From assembly GCA_002197995.1 (NCBI GenBank), contig NGZR01000002.1, positions 248,001 to 312,000 of the forward strand: a DNA stretch of 64,000 nt. Direction: 5' to 3'. Source of the DNA: Gaeumannomyces sp. JS-464 (lineage: Eukaryota; Ascomycota; Sordariomycetes; Magnaporthales; Magnaporthaceae). This document shows, piece by piece, positions 19,445-31,746 of this stretch (its first letter is position 1; the number at the start of each line of letters is the position of its first letter). A program made the position numbers and the translations under genes. A model generated the notes under the pieces. It saw only the letters and a program-made list of their open reading frames with translations. It ran no database searches and had not been told where the DNA came from.

Positions 19445-21946
19445 ATGGACGAGGCGCTGCCAGACGAGGCGTCAACGCCAAACCCTCGCAAGAAAAGAAT
19501 TCCGGTAGGCAAGCGAAGACACCAGTATGAAGATGCATCCCGTTCCTGGCGTGGTTCCTGACATGCACATCGCCCAAAAAAGCGAGCCTGTGCTGCTTGC
19601 CGTCGATCCAAGGTAGGACCCATCTCCCTGGCAGACGACACCCTATGCAAGATGCAAGATGCAAGGCTGATCCATCCCGGCAGGTGAAATGCGACGAGCA
19701 GCGGCCCTGCTCGCGCTGCAAGGCCCTGGCAAAAGATTGCGTCTTTGCAGAAAGGCCCCCGGACCCCTACGAGTCTCTCAGGGAAGAGATCGAGTCTCTC
19801 AAGGCCAGGCTCCACGGCCAACAGCCGCCCGCCCCCAGCCCAGGCTGGCCCGCAGGAACCGTTGATGGCGCAGCCAACCCATCCCAGGGTGGCCCCGCCA
19901 GCGTGGGCGCCGTCGATATAATGTCCCCCAGTCCCGGCGGGCACTTCCGTGGGCGCCAGCTCCGCATCGCCCGGGACCGCCACCACCATCACGACCGCCG
20001 CGACCGTCGGCTTTGGCGCCTTGGATCTGCAGGGCGGCAGCAGCCAGGCGGCGACGCGGGCTCCCAAGAGGCGGAAGCGGTCCCACTACGAAGTCGCCAC
20101 GCTCTCGGCCCCAGACCTGGTCAACGCCGGCGTGATACCGGTGCAGGATGCCGAGGCTTACTTCCGCGCCTTCTTCTCAGGCTGCCACCGCTTTGTGCCC
20201 GTCTTCGATCCAGACCACGACACCATGGACTCGGTCCGCCGCCGGAGCCCGCTGCTGTTTGGCACCATCTGCTCCATTGGCTGCCGCGTCTTGTCGGGCC
20301 CTGATTCCCATCACTGTCGCCTGCTGGGCTTCCACACACAGCGCATGCTCAATGCTGCGGTCCTGGCTCCCAGTCCGACGAGGGGCAGCGCCTCACCCCC
20401 AGGTTCAAAGTGCTCGCTCGAGACGATACAGGCCCTGTTAGTCAAAGCCTGCTACGCCTCGGAACGGTCACTCCTCGTGGCCATCGCCATGCGCATGGCC
20501 ATCGACCTGGGTCTCCCCGAAGCCTACGACACGCTCGCCGCCAGGTCTGCTTCTCGCAGGAGCAGGAGCTGTACCGCCAGCAGAGGAGGGCCAGGAACAG
20601 GACGCCGCGACAACAACTCGGTCGCGAGCGGCGACGGGGACGAAGAAGAGGACACACTGATGCGCAAGACGCGCACCTGGCTCCACATCGCCGTCATGAG
20701 CCACATAATGCACGTCGACGCCGGCGACCTGCCCACCCTGCGCTTCCGCGGCGCCGCCAGCCGCTGCCGCATTCTCCTGGAGTCCCGGTCGGCCACCGAC
20801 GAGGACCTCCATCTGCTCCCGCAGGTCGAGCTGAACGCTATCCGCGCGCGCATCCGGGCCTCGCTGGCACAGCTGACCAGCAGCAGCGGCAGCGGCAGCA
20901 GCAACAGCGGCAACAGCAGCCCTACCGCCGCCTGTCCCGGGGGCGACGACGAGGCGCTCATGGACGTGGTGCGCGGCGCGCGCATCGACATCGACGTGTG
21001 GTTCGGCGACTGGACGCGCGTGCTGGCGCCGCACCTTGCGCGGCTGCCCTGGCTGGCGCCCAACCTGGCGGTGCAGCGGTTCTGGGCCGATGGCATGGCC
21101 ATGTGCTCGGCGGTGCGGTGCCTGGGGCTCGAGGATGTGAGTGCCATGACGCCGGCCCAGCGCGCCGTGCTGCTCATGGCCAAGGCGTCGCTGCGGGACC
21201 ACCTCGACGTGGTGCTGCAAGAGCCGCGGCTGTACCTGGCGAACCTGCGCTACGCGGCCGACTTTGTGTGGGCCAAGAACGCGTTTTGTCTGTTGTTGCT
21301 ACTCAAGCTGGACATGCTCCTGCCGGACGACGACGGCGATGACGATCACGACGGCGAGGGGAACGAGGGAGGCGATAGTGCAGATCGCCGCGGCGCGCTG
21401 GTCGCCAAGAGCCGCGCCCTGCTGGCCGAGTTCGCCCGGTCCGTGGGGCCCAACAGCGGCAGCAGCGCGGGCGCGGCCAAGAGCAACACGGGCGCCATGT
21501 ACCTGCACCTGGTTAGGGTGAGTATCGAGAAGTACAGCCAGGCGTTGCAGTCCGACGCCAGTCGCGGCGACGGCATCCAGCCGACCAGTGCGCCGCCACA
21601 TTCATCCGCAGAGATGGCAGCAGCAGCAGCAGCAGGCAGCGGTAGCAGAGGGTTGGCCACGGCGTCGGCGCTCGGTCAAGCCATATCCGGCCCTCCTGGC
21701 GCCGGGGCAGCAACATCGACAGCAACAGCAACAGCAGCAGCAGCAGCCGGGGAAGGCGGCCACACGGACCTGGAGTCCTTCGTGCCAGACCAGTTTGTGT
21801 TCGAGTGGGACTTCCCGGGGCTCACGCTCTTCTCGTCGCCCACCACCGAGGCCACGTGGTTCGACGACTTTCTGACAGGCGCGCTGGACGGCGCTGACGA
21901 CTTTTACGGCGGGCTGGGCTGGGCCTCGGTGGACTTTTCCGTCTGA
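19445..21946 (+). CDS. Zn(II)2Cys6 fungal transcription factor (three exons, frameshifted)
   Basis: Exon 1 (19445-19504) encodes a basic leader ending NPRKKRIP; exon 2 (19583-19612) encodes RACAACRRSK; exon 3 from 19684 begins VKCDEQRPCSRCKALAKDC. Introns are 78 and 71 nt. Together they give the complete six-cysteine zinc cluster, followed by a heptad-like linker (YESLREEIESLKARL). A later region with YEVATLSAPDLVNAGVIPVQ to SHIMHVDAGDLP matches the fungal-specific regulatory domain. A shift of one base is needed at the GGG run 19939-19941, and two more may occur near 20542 and 20606 where FSQEQELYRQQRR lies in another frame. Low-complexity Ala/Ser/Gly linkers lie near the C-terminus. It probably acts in the nucleus, possibly on the adjacent GH31 and MFS genes (inference). 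Confidence 0.85.
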
Positions 21947-24900
21947 GGTCGATGTCTGTTTGCTTGCTTAGCACTCAGGGGATTGTCCCTAGCTGTCACT
22001 CCCAAACTCGGTAGAAAGACCCTCCCCACCCCCTGCAACCTGCAAACGGTTTTTCTCGGGATACAATGCCGGTGTCGGCCACGATGAGAGGCCAACACAT
22101 ATCTGCGCCACTCCAGATCTGCAGCGCCGTGACACCCTCGGTTGCCATTGCCCTGTCCGTTTTCCCGTCCGTCGCGAGCACCTGTGAACGCAAACCTGCA
22201 AGCCGACGAGACAAACAGCTAGCAGTCGTGGACGCAATCCTCGTCCCGGGTAATCCGTCCATCCATCTGTCCGGTCCGCCCCTTTGCGAGCAAGCGCAAG
22301 ACGTAGCGCAAACTTTTCTGATCCTGCCCTTGAGAACAAACACACTAAAATGGCGCCGAGCTCGAACACGACGGGCCAACAAAATATTTGCAAGATCCCT
22401 GCCACCCCGCGCTTCTCCCCAACCAATTATCGAACGAACCAGAGTCGGACACCATGTGTTGTCCTGCCCCCTGTTTCCGCCAGTCCCAGGCATCTTCCCT
22501 CTCCTCCCCTTTCCCACCCGCACGGCCGTATCCGCAAGAGAAAAGCGGGAAGGGCGGGTGAGAAAAACAAGGCAAACATCCCAGCCACACGGTTGGCGGC
22601 CTCGAGGTGGGACAGAGACGGCATCGCACAGGGCTGTGCTTCGACAGGCGAACTTGGGCACACCGCCCCTGTCTGTACGCCGGGACATCTGCGGGCGTAA
22701 TCTCGTCAAGAACTTCCCCGTAGCGTGGGCTGAATTTTGCGGCAGCGTCTCCCCACGAGACCCGCCCACTACCCCAACATACCTCTCTTCCCTCGGGTCC
22801 GGACAAAACGGAACTATCGGCTCCGGCAAAGCCCGCGCGTGCGTCTCGTCCGTCGGCCTCGGACGATACGCTACCCCAGGCCCTACTGCTAGCCGATCCG
22901 TCTCCCGCCCTAATGCACGGCTCCCGGTCTATCGAAAGCCAAAACACGCGGGCCGCAGAGGCCGTTGTGGTGCCCTAAGCCAACAATGCTGCCCCACGGA
23001 AAATCTTTGGGCTTGCTGCACTTTTCCGCGCTCCCCTGTTTGGCCCTGCCCCGCCTCGCGCCGACGCGGCTCCAAAAACGTGAAACGAGCGGGCAAGCAT
23101 CTAGCCGTGCTAGGCTTTCGCAGGGCGTAGCGGGAGAAGAAACCAGAGTATGCATCCCGTACTAGTTTCTTCTTTCTTTCTCTTTCTCCAAGCGGGCGCC
23201 TCCACGACCGCTACGTGTTTCGTGTCGTCAGCCACGTCGGGAGCGCAGGACATGCCGCCATCCGCGTCCTCTGCCTGCCGGCCAGCGTGTGGTTCGTGAA
23301 CGTGGCCGGAATGGAAAATACGTGTAGCACCACAATGCCGTTAGTGTTGAAGCCTGGCAGACCTCTCCCTCGTCCCGGTTGTCTCGCGCCCCGGGCACAC
23401 ACCCGCCTGTGAGAGGAGAGGCACAGTAAGCAAGGACCAACCAGCCCCCTAGCACCAAGGGTGGCCCGTATTCCCTCAAAGGAGGGCCGGGGGGGGGTAA
23501 GATAAGCGGGGAGGGAAAACAAGGAAGCAGGCCAGCCCTACCGGAAACATCCGCGCCTCCAAAGCCGCGGGCTTGCTCCAGCAGCAGCAGCAGCATACCA
23601 AGCCGGCGTCGTCTTCCTCGGACGGCAGCGCCGCTCAAAGGCCTACACAAGCGAAATGCGGAAGAAGCCTTCCATCCAGCCGTCGCAGGTGGAGGCGAGG
23701 GGCCCCGTCCTCCGCTCGTGCAACAGTAACGCAGCAGTCAGCCAGTCAGCCACTGAGCTTTCCCTGACTGCACCTCTCCGCCTTCGGCTAGCCGGAGCCG
23801 GAGCACAAGAAGATTCCATCTCCGTTGTTGGCTCTTTCGCCTGCGCGGCGCGGGTGCGACCAGGGGACAGCAACAACAGCGGAGATGGCCAACTCATCCC
23901 TGGACCCATTGCTCCTCTTTTTCGGCTTCCTGCCGCAACGCTAGTACCCAATGGCCTTGTCCATCCGGGCCCGCCCGGATCTGCTTTGCGCTGTTCTCCG
24001 CTTGATTGTCTAGCCTCCCCTCCCTCTGTCCCTCCGAATCCCCGTAGCTGCGTCCCGACGACGTTGGTATCACCCCGGCCAGGGGGGTAGAAGGCCTTCG
24101 CTGAGCCTTTCCTGGCTTTTTTTTTTTTCACCCCTGCCCTCCCAGAGACAGCAGACAAGCTCAACACAAAGCCGCCGCCGACAAGGTTACGCAAATACGG
24201 CCGTCGGGGTCTCGGGAAAGATGTGCTCGAGGCTCCCTCAGAGTAGTGCCACTCACCTCTTCCCCTTGCCCCCTCCCTTCTCCAAGCCAAGCAACCAAGG
24301 AAACCCGACGCGATGCGCGACCGGCGTAACACGAGCCCGTCCCAAGGCAGCCCACGGCCAGCTCAGCCCAGGTCTGGGCCCATCGTACCCATTCCCGGTC
24401 CGTTGTTGCCTCTACACGGGCGACGCCTCTGATCCTGCCTTGCGGGCCCCCGCGCCACCCACGTGTAGCCTCCAAGCACAGCCAAAGCCCCTGACGGACC
24501 AGCCGGCTGGACAAGCCCTCATTTCTGCAACCTCCGCCTTTTTTTTTTCCTGCCCCTACCCGTAGAAGGCAGCGCGGCCAACCCCCAACCCCCCTCCAGC
24601 TCAGTAAGAGCGCAGTGCGCACAGTCCGCCGCCATGCACCCCATACCCCCCGGATCCCGAAACCGACGCTTCTGCGGGACCCCGCACCTCTCTTCCAAAC
24701 GAGAACCAGGTCCTGCCTCCTCAATATGTCGGCGCCCGTCATGGATGGGCCGTAAGAAGATGTCGTGTGCTACACAGCACCTGCTGCGAGAAGAGGATGG
24801 AACTGGCTCACATCGGGAGGCGCCACTGGCCGTGCCGCGTGCAGGCTGCTGTGCCCACTCTGCAATGCCTGGCGACGGGATCCCTCTGGTGAGAGCTTGG

Positions 24901-26070
24901 CGCAGCGACGAATCGGATATTCGAAAATGCTGTAGAGCCAAAGAAGAGACCATGGTATAGCAGGAGAATCAAGAGGCGATGCTTGTGATGTTGGTCGGGG
25001 GAATGGCACGTTCTTGGACGCTATAGTTTAGAAATTTTGGGGCCACCTCACCACGCTGTCGACGCGGGGGGCTCAAGAGTATTTTTTCTGGTTTACATAT
25101 ACATGTCTGCGTCGTTCCCGTACAGTGGCCGAGGCCGGGGAGCGAGTTAAATAGGAAAGAAAACATTGGAAGATTTAGGATAATAGGCATTTAAGGATTT
25201 AGGAGACTGGGGCAATACAGTTCGGTGCGTTGAAGCACGAGAGGGGGGATCCGCCAGTAATCCCGGGTAATAATCGTAGTCCACGCTCGCGCACTGGGCG
25301 CTAAGAGCTTTTCAAAACAAGAACAGGGAAATGGAGAGAGAAATTATTACAGGGAAGAAAGTCGTGACAATCCTGGTCAAGGTAGAGGCGTCAAAGCGTC
25401 CCGCTCCTGCAAAGAGCGTGGGTGAAGTTGGGACAGGTAGGGATAACGGGTATTTTCGCCGATAGAGTAGCTCGTAGCCGCGTGCCGCCCGCGGGAATCG
25501 TCGAGGTGGGCAATGCGAACGTCGTAAAGCAAAATGATAGTGAGCGTGGTAGTGAGCGTAGCAGTAGACATAATAGCGAACGTGACAGTAGGCGTAATAG
25601 TGAGCGTGATAGTAGGCGTAATAGTGAGCGTGATAGTAGGCGTAATAGCGAGCGTGATAACGTGCATGATAGCGAGTGAAGTCGTCGTCGTAGGTGGCGT
25701 GAGGCAAAAATGCGTCGACAAAATATTGTCGCTTGTTGGGGGAAAAACAAAAATGATAAAACGGGTTCCAGCAGATTCTCCAGGCGGGGGGTACAGGAAG
25801 AGGTTGCCGCCGTGGAGGAGGTATCAAGTCTATCGTCGAAGCGTGAGGAAAGGAGTCCTTGTCGGGTCTCGGTCACATCCGGTGGTATCATAATAAAGGC
25901 GCCGCCCAAAGGGAGGATAAAAAAAAATACGAGGAAAAGAAGAGTAGAAAAGTATGGAATAAGGGCAACCGTAATTTTGGGTCCGTCCGCAACGCCGTGC
26001 TATGGGGGGTAGATGGCAGGTAAGATGGAAGTAGGTTCGCGAGTGCGCGATTGTTGCTGTCGCACGCGCA
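21947..26070. other. Gene-poor region, about 4.1 kb
   Basis: No convincing gene on either strand. Open frames exist because of high GC but show no recognisable domain and overlap each other. The region contains short T runs (around 24118 and 24540) and a 24-bp minisatellite near the right end (separate entry). Confidence 0.5.
25534..25679. repeat. 24-bp minisatellite
   Basis: Four well-formed 24-bp units run 25572-25667 with period exactly 24 and only substitutions between units; degenerate units precede them. All forward frames are open; one would read NSERDSRR repeatedly, the opposite strand a Tyr/His-rich repeat. No start or family supports a real protein. Confidence 0.85.
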
Positions 26071-27897
26071 TTATTTCTTGAGTCCAACACGGCCCACAAG
26101 GCTCCTCCAGAATCTGGAGGCGCTCTTCTCGCGGGAGGGCGACAGGTCGCGGGCCACAGCGGCGTCGCGCACCATGGGGCCCACGATGTCCTCGTCGCCA
26201 AGGTCGGGGAACTTTGTCTTGACATCAATCATTCGTGTGACGGTCGAGGGCGAGACTTCCTCCTGCTGGCGGCGCCAGCAGAGAGCCTCCGAGGCATCGC
26301 CATTGCCGTTGCAGATGGCTGCAAAGCGGTCGACGACCGAGTCGTGGGCCATCCGCCACTCTTGTTCGACCTCGGCCCACTTGGCCTCGGTCAGCGAGTA
26401 CGTCTTGGACGTGGTGCCGTAGTGCTCGCCCGTGCGCATTAGATGCTTGGTGAAGTTGACGCGTGCCTGATCCCAGTCGGCCCGCAGAGCCTGGAGAACC
26501 AGGAGGTCCACCTCTTCAGGAACGTAGGGCTTCGGCAGGACAGTGAAGTTGGCATGGCCCAGCCGGTCCGACCACGAGTCGTGAAGATCGAGGCTGAACA
26601 TCGGGGACGGAATCTCGGGGGTGTAAGTCGTCACAGGAGTCGACAGGCTCGAGCTGGCGCCGTGGCGGAATGAAGAGATCGAGGGCTTCGTGCTCAAGGC
26701 GGGCGAGGGGAAGAAGTGAGGCGAGCCCAGCTCCGTGCCAGCAGTAAGGAGCTGGTGCGGCTCCATCTTGGGGAACTCGAGAGGCGACTGCGGAGCCGAG
26801 GGCGCGGCCGACGGGGGGCCTTGGGTCATGAGCGGAGGCAGCAAAGGCGTCGTGGCCTGGCCACGTTCGCGCTCCAGGTCGCGGCCCACGGCGTTGGCGG
26901 CGGCAATATCAAGAGGGGCGGGGATCGAGATGCTGTCGGAGCTTTCGTAGAAGGACAGAGCGGGAGTCGAAGGCAGCGGCGGCTCGTTGGTGCGATCGAG
27001 GGTGAGGCGGCGGCCGTGTCCAGAAACGGACGACGACCTGCTCGAGGGCGCAATCGAGAGCGAGGGGCGGTGGATCGAAAGCGAAGGGCGGTGTTCCAGC
27101 GTGGTCTCGGAGCCGATGCTCAGACTGAGCGCGTTGGCGCGCCTCTCGGAAGACCGCCATCGCGACAGGCTAGGCAGACGACTGCTGAGGCGAGCCGTGA
27201 AGCCAGAGAGGGGCGACTCGAACCCGCTGCGCCCGCGCGGCCTCTTGGTCGTATGCGGGCTGGAGCTGAGGTCGCTGTCGCTCATGAAGCCCGTCTCGTA
27301 GTCGACCTCGTAGATCGGGGAGGAGAAGCTGTTGGGTTGGCTGGCACGGCCATGGTCACACGGCTCGCTGCCTGAGACGCAGGTTCGCGGCATGTTAGCG
27401 GACTGGGCAAGACGAGCGGCAGGAGGGAGGAGCCAGAGCTCGTGGCATGGCATACACAAGCAGTAAGAGCCGCTGTCCAGAATCTCGGAGCCGTCCGGTG
27501 ACTCGTACAGCGGCAGGACGGTGCTGTCAACATCATCCCTTTCCAGTGGGTCTTCTTGGACGTCGGGCAGCGATCGTTTGGGCGTCTTGTTGATGCTTGC
27601 ACCGGCGCCGGTAGGAGATGCGGCGGTAGCGTGGGAGACGGAGGCGCTGGCAGGAGACGAGGCCTCGGACAGGCACGGCGCGGACTGGGCGAGGTCGAGC
27701 GATGAGGTGGAGCTCGAGTAGCGGACGTGGCCGCCGCGCTGGGAGAAGGTGGGAGTGACGGGCGAGGCGATGTCGGACGAGGAGGTGTTGTCGACGATAT
27801 AGATGTAGGCCTTTTCAAACTCCTCCTGCCGCTGCTGCTGCAGCTTGCGGCGCTCGACAAGCTGCGGCAGAAACAGCGGCTTTAACCTGGGCGACAT
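26071..27897 (-). CDS. Ser/Pro-rich protein with conserved C-terminal helical region, 608 residues
   Basis: Intact frame from the ATG at 27897. Most of the protein is low-complexity Ser/Pro/Leu and probably disordered. The N-terminus has a basic, glutamine-rich helix (LVERRKLQQQRQEEFEKAYI). A compact C-terminal part (about 455-545) includes YVPEEVDLLVLQALRADW, FTKHLMRTGEHYGTTSKTY and a following Trp-rich helix, a combination I recall from uncharacterised proteins conserved among Sordariomycetes. The last residues are basic (WRSLVGRVGLKK). No signal peptide or membrane helix. The stretch around GSYCLCMPCHELWLLPP may hide a small intron but remains open. A long non-coding region lies upstream. 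Confidence 0.75.
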   Translation of the reverse strand: MSPRLKPLFLPQLVERRKLQQQRQEEFEKAYIYIVDNTSSSDIASPVTPTFSQRGGHVRYSSSTSSLDLAQSAPCLSEASSPASASVSHATAASPTGAGASINKTPKRSLPDVQEDPLERDDVDSTVLPLYESPDGSEILDSGSYCLCMPCHELWLLPPAARLAQSANMPRTCVSGSEPCDHGRASQPNSFSSPIYEVDYETGFMSDSDLSSSPHTTKRPRGRSGFESPLSGFTARLSSRLPSLSRWRSSERRANALSLSIGSETTLEHRPSLSIHRPSLSIAPSSRSSSVSGHGRRLTLDRTNEPPLPSTPALSFYESSDSISIPAPLDIAAANAVGRDLERERGQATTPLLPPLMTQGPPSAAPSAPQSPLEFPKMEPHQLLTAGTELGSPHFFPSPALSTKPSISSFRHGASSSLSTPVTTYTPEIPSPMFSLDLHDSWSDRLGHANFTVLPKPYVPEEVDLLVLQALRADWDQARVNFTKHLMRTGEHYGTTSKTYSLTEAKWAEVEQEWRMAHDSVVDRFAAICNGNGDASEALCWRRQQEEVSPSTVTRMIDVKTKFPDLGDEDIVGPMVRDAAVARDLSPSREKSASRFWRSLVGRVGLKK

Positions 27898-30175
27898 GGT
27901 TGCTGTGGTTTAGTACGGGAGCTCGGTCAAGCGGGCATCAACGACGGCGGGGCGCGCGACGTTGTCGAGGCCGGTCGGTGGTGGTCGCGATCAGCGCCGC
28001 TGTGCTCGGCGAGGACTCGAAGGATTTGTCGCAGGTAGGAAGCGTTGGTGTTTTTTTTTGTTGTTGTTGCGGGGAAGATCAGCAGCGTTGTGGCCGGCGG
28101 GGCGTGGGCGGTTGCCAATTGCGGGCTAATAAAGGCGGCGGCTGGGGTTTTCGCAGCAGACTTCTGGGAAGGCGGGCTGGGCCTGGTTGGGGATTCTGGG
28201 CGGCGTCGAATGGATAAATCAATTGACGCAGCAGCGTGCGAGGGCACTCGGACGGTTCCCCCAAGCTAGAGCTCTTTTTTCTTCTTGCTTTTTTCCTTCC
28301 TTCGCAGGAACCCAACGGAAACTCAATCAGGCCAAGATCTTGTGCGTGTGCGTCCAGCCAGCAAAGCAAGCAGAAGTGGTGTGAGTGGGGTGACGGTCCA
28401 GGAAATAATGGGGCCTGGTTGGTGGAAATGTGGAGACGAGGTGGGTGCTGGGCTGCGAGCCGGTTGGCTGGCGCGGGCGTTTTGGATGACCGCCGTTCGT
28501 TGCTAGGTTTTCCGAGGAGCAGGGATCAGGCTTTTGGCTCTAGTGCTTGCTGCACGCTGCGGCCTTGGCTTTTCTGGCCAGCGCAGGCCGGGGAAAGCCA
28601 AAATACGGGGCAGAGGCAATTGACGAGTGACGGCGGTGTGCGCTCGACAGAGAGGGTGTCAGGTGCGAATATCCCGCGCTCGCCTGCTGGAGCTGCTGGG
28701 CCGGTCTGGCGTCGCGTGGGGTGCAGCAGAGCTGGAGAGGCGACACTGGTCCACGTGTTGGCTTTGTCGGGCAGCCGACCGGATTCTGGCCTTCGGGCGA
28801 CGACGATATAGTGGTCGGGCGCGCGCCTACGAAAGCGGTCTGGTCTGGCGTTGCGGCCGGCGTCGACGTCGGCCAATGCACAAAAGGGCCCCGGTCGTCC
28901 AATCGTCCAGATGCAGCCCGGCACACTTGGGACGGCGCTCCAGGCAGGAAGGGCTTCAAGTCTTCCAAGGGCGTCGCGCTGCGATGGCTGCTGCAGGGTT
29001 TGGCTCAATCGGCAGCCCAAAACGGTCGTCACACGTGAGCCAGCAGAGATGACCAGACGCACTGGGTGTAGGGACGGGCCAATCGAGCGCTCGCGCCTAG
29101 GCGGCCGGGTCCGTCGGCTGGGAGGCGAGCTGCGTGCCGGCTTATGTCCCCCGAGCCAGATTATTGCTTCTGGCAGCCAGTCGCAAGCCACCAAGTCGCG
29201 TGTGGGTGGTGTGTGTTGTGGGTGTTGATGCTGAGTACCAAGAAACAAGGACGGCCGAGGACGAGGGCAGCGGACAGCCAGCATGTATACCAGCAGCAGC
29301 CAGACGGCCCTTTGCCTGTCTCCTCCGTCCAGCACAGACAGTTCGCAGCACCCATCCACGCGGAACAGGCCAGGCAGGGGCGCCGGCAAGGGGGCTCTTC
29401 CACTGCATGTGGGCTGCGGATGGAGCGTGGCAGCGAGAGCCCGCAGCAGCAAAGCGTCGAGGCAGACCAAAACGACAAAACGCGGGCTTGGGAGAAGGCG
29501 GGAGTGTGGAGCCAGCGGCCTTCACAGTTGCTGGCGGAAGCTGGGGAGCTGTCCCCCTGGCCCGGGCCCAGCGCCAGTGCCAGCGAGCGACCCGGCCCAC
29601 TGGACACACCCCAGCATCACGCAGTTCTTGAACTGTCTTCCCCCAGGGGTGCTGACTCGAGCCCCGCTGCTGACTGCCGCAATTCCTACCGTCTGTTTTG
29701 CTGCTGCAGGCTGCTCGGCCAGACAGAAAAGCAAGAGGCCAGACCGACCTCCGTCCCGCCGGGCACGTCCCCCAGGCGGTCTAAGAGTCCCGTTCGGCTC
29801 GTTTTGACCGTGGTATGTTGGTGTGTGCAGCCTCTTCTACAAGCGAACCGACCAGGGACGCAGTTCGTGCATCCGCCGGCTTATAGCGTCGAGGTTGACA
29901 GCGCCGCTGGGACGATCCATGTTGGCGTCGAGCCCGAGGACCCTTTTGGTGCGTGGTCGCTCGGCCCCCGGCGATGCATCTCGCATGCTTCTGGAAAGCC
30001 CGCAAAGCCCACAACACAAGACCCCAATTTGGGCCCCTATGCCGCCAGCGCCTCTCGCATAGAAAGCTCATATCGTGACATATCAAAGGAGCGGAGCATA
30101 TATCTTGTCTTATCACGCCCCTTCCTTTTCCACGGCCCCCCTGCAGCGATCCACTCCCGACTGGAGCAGAGGATG

Positions 30176-30204
<29 letters not shown>
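30176..30204. repeat. Poly-T tract, 29 nt
   Basis: Uninterrupted run of 29 T. Length should be treated with caution given the homopolymer problems elsewhere in the window. Confidence 0.85.
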
Positions 30205-30206
<2 letters not shown>

Positions 30207-31726
30207 CCACGCTCAGCCATAGCGGTCAGTCGTAAGTGCTGGGTGCCACTGGGTGCTTGCCGGCCACAGGAGGCGGTACCAGACCGCCTCGGCTGCACGG
30301 GCCACAGCCTGGTCTCTTCGCAGTTTCGCTCGCATGGGCGTGGTAGCCTTCCCAGCTCGCGCTTTTGCCTCAATCCGAAATCGAAATCGATGTGGCTACC
30401 TGGTATCCAAAAGGGGCATGCGTGCACAATCCAAGCTTGCCCGCTTGATCGCTCAGTCTCGTTGCTTCTTTTGGGTGCTGACAGCCAGCGCGCATTTTTA
30501 CGCGAGAACCATATTGCGTCATAGCTGCCTGCTGGCCAAGGAAGTTGCTGCGCTGCCACTGTCGACACAACTGGAGGAAGGGCGCAAAGCAAGAGTTGGT
30601 CTGGGCCGTCCGTCCTTGTCGTCGCCGCCAGCTTTCGGTGTTGCCCCTTTTGGGCCTCACGCCTCCATTGTGTCTCCCCACCGCCAGGAGCGTGCTGCTC
30701 GCCGAAAACTCCACCACTGACTGAGCAGGGTTTCCAGCGGGTTCCATGGGCACCCACCCACTGAAAATAGGGCCGCCCACCCGCCGCCTGGCCCAACTGT
30801 CCTCCAGCCAGGCCAGCCGTGTGCGTCAATGTCAATGCCGCCATTGCAAACTTTTTGATGAGCAGGCCTGCCGACCCGCTCGTCTCAGCAGCCTGGAGAC
30901 CTGGAAGGCTGGAGCAGAGCCCAGTGATCCCACAGGCGCCCCGCTGGAGAGCGGAGCAGGCCAGGGGGCAGAGATGACGCTAGGGGAGCACGGCTTCACG
31001 GCCGCGTTGCCCGTTCCAGGGTAGAGCGCCCGTCTCGGCTCCGCAGACGTCGTCGATACTGGGTTGCGGTGCACAAACAAAAACAAACAAACGCGCCGGG
31101 GGGGTCGGTCGTCACCCTCCCACCCTGGCCTGCCACAGCGGCATTGCAAGTCAACAATCCCTTTGCTGGGCAATGCCAAGCCGCCTGGCAGTTCTTGCTG
31201 TCTTTCTCGTGGCTGTCATCGCATCGATAGTAGCAACGCGATAAGTTAAACTTTAGCCTCTCATGAAGAATAGGCCCAACGCCAACGCTTCGGCCACCCT
31301 AGCGAGTTGCTTTTTTTTTTTTTTTTCATTCCTTTTTTTCCTCCTCTCTTCTGCTCCCATTCCATCTGGGCTGCGGTTTTCCTGCTGCTAGGATCATGAT
31401 TCCGTCATCCATGGCCCAATCCCATCAGTCCAAACTTGGAGCTGGCCCCACCCATCCTCCACGGACGTGGCAGAAACCGGCTTGTGCGTTTTCAGGCAGT
31501 CAACTGGCGGACGCACTGGCCAATCGAAATGTAGAAGCCTCAGGTGCCTCCAGCGTAGTGGGTCGGGAATTATGCATCCAACCACACACCCAATTTAGTA
31601 ATCGCTTCAATGATTTGTGCAAAGCTGAAGTGTCCTGCTACCCATAACATCACATGCATCCCCGTCCATCGCTGCCAACTTGGAAACCCCAAAGCTCTAC
31701 ATGCCATCGTCTCTCCCGTGCTAGTT

Positions 31727-31746
31727 CCCCCCCCCCCCCCCCCCCC
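31727..31746. repeat. Poly-C tract, 20 nt
   Basis: Uninterrupted run of 20 C followed by further C-rich sequence. It could form i-motif/G-quadruplex structure. Confidence 0.85.

Noticed and set aside
22066..23130. A 354-codon rightward frame in the gene-poor region
   Set aside because: No domain, no promoter or intron signals, and equally long frames exist on the opposite strand.
28526..30235. Overlapping 314- and 363-codon frames
   Set aside because: Low-complexity translations on both strands, one running through the T29 tract; nothing recognisable.
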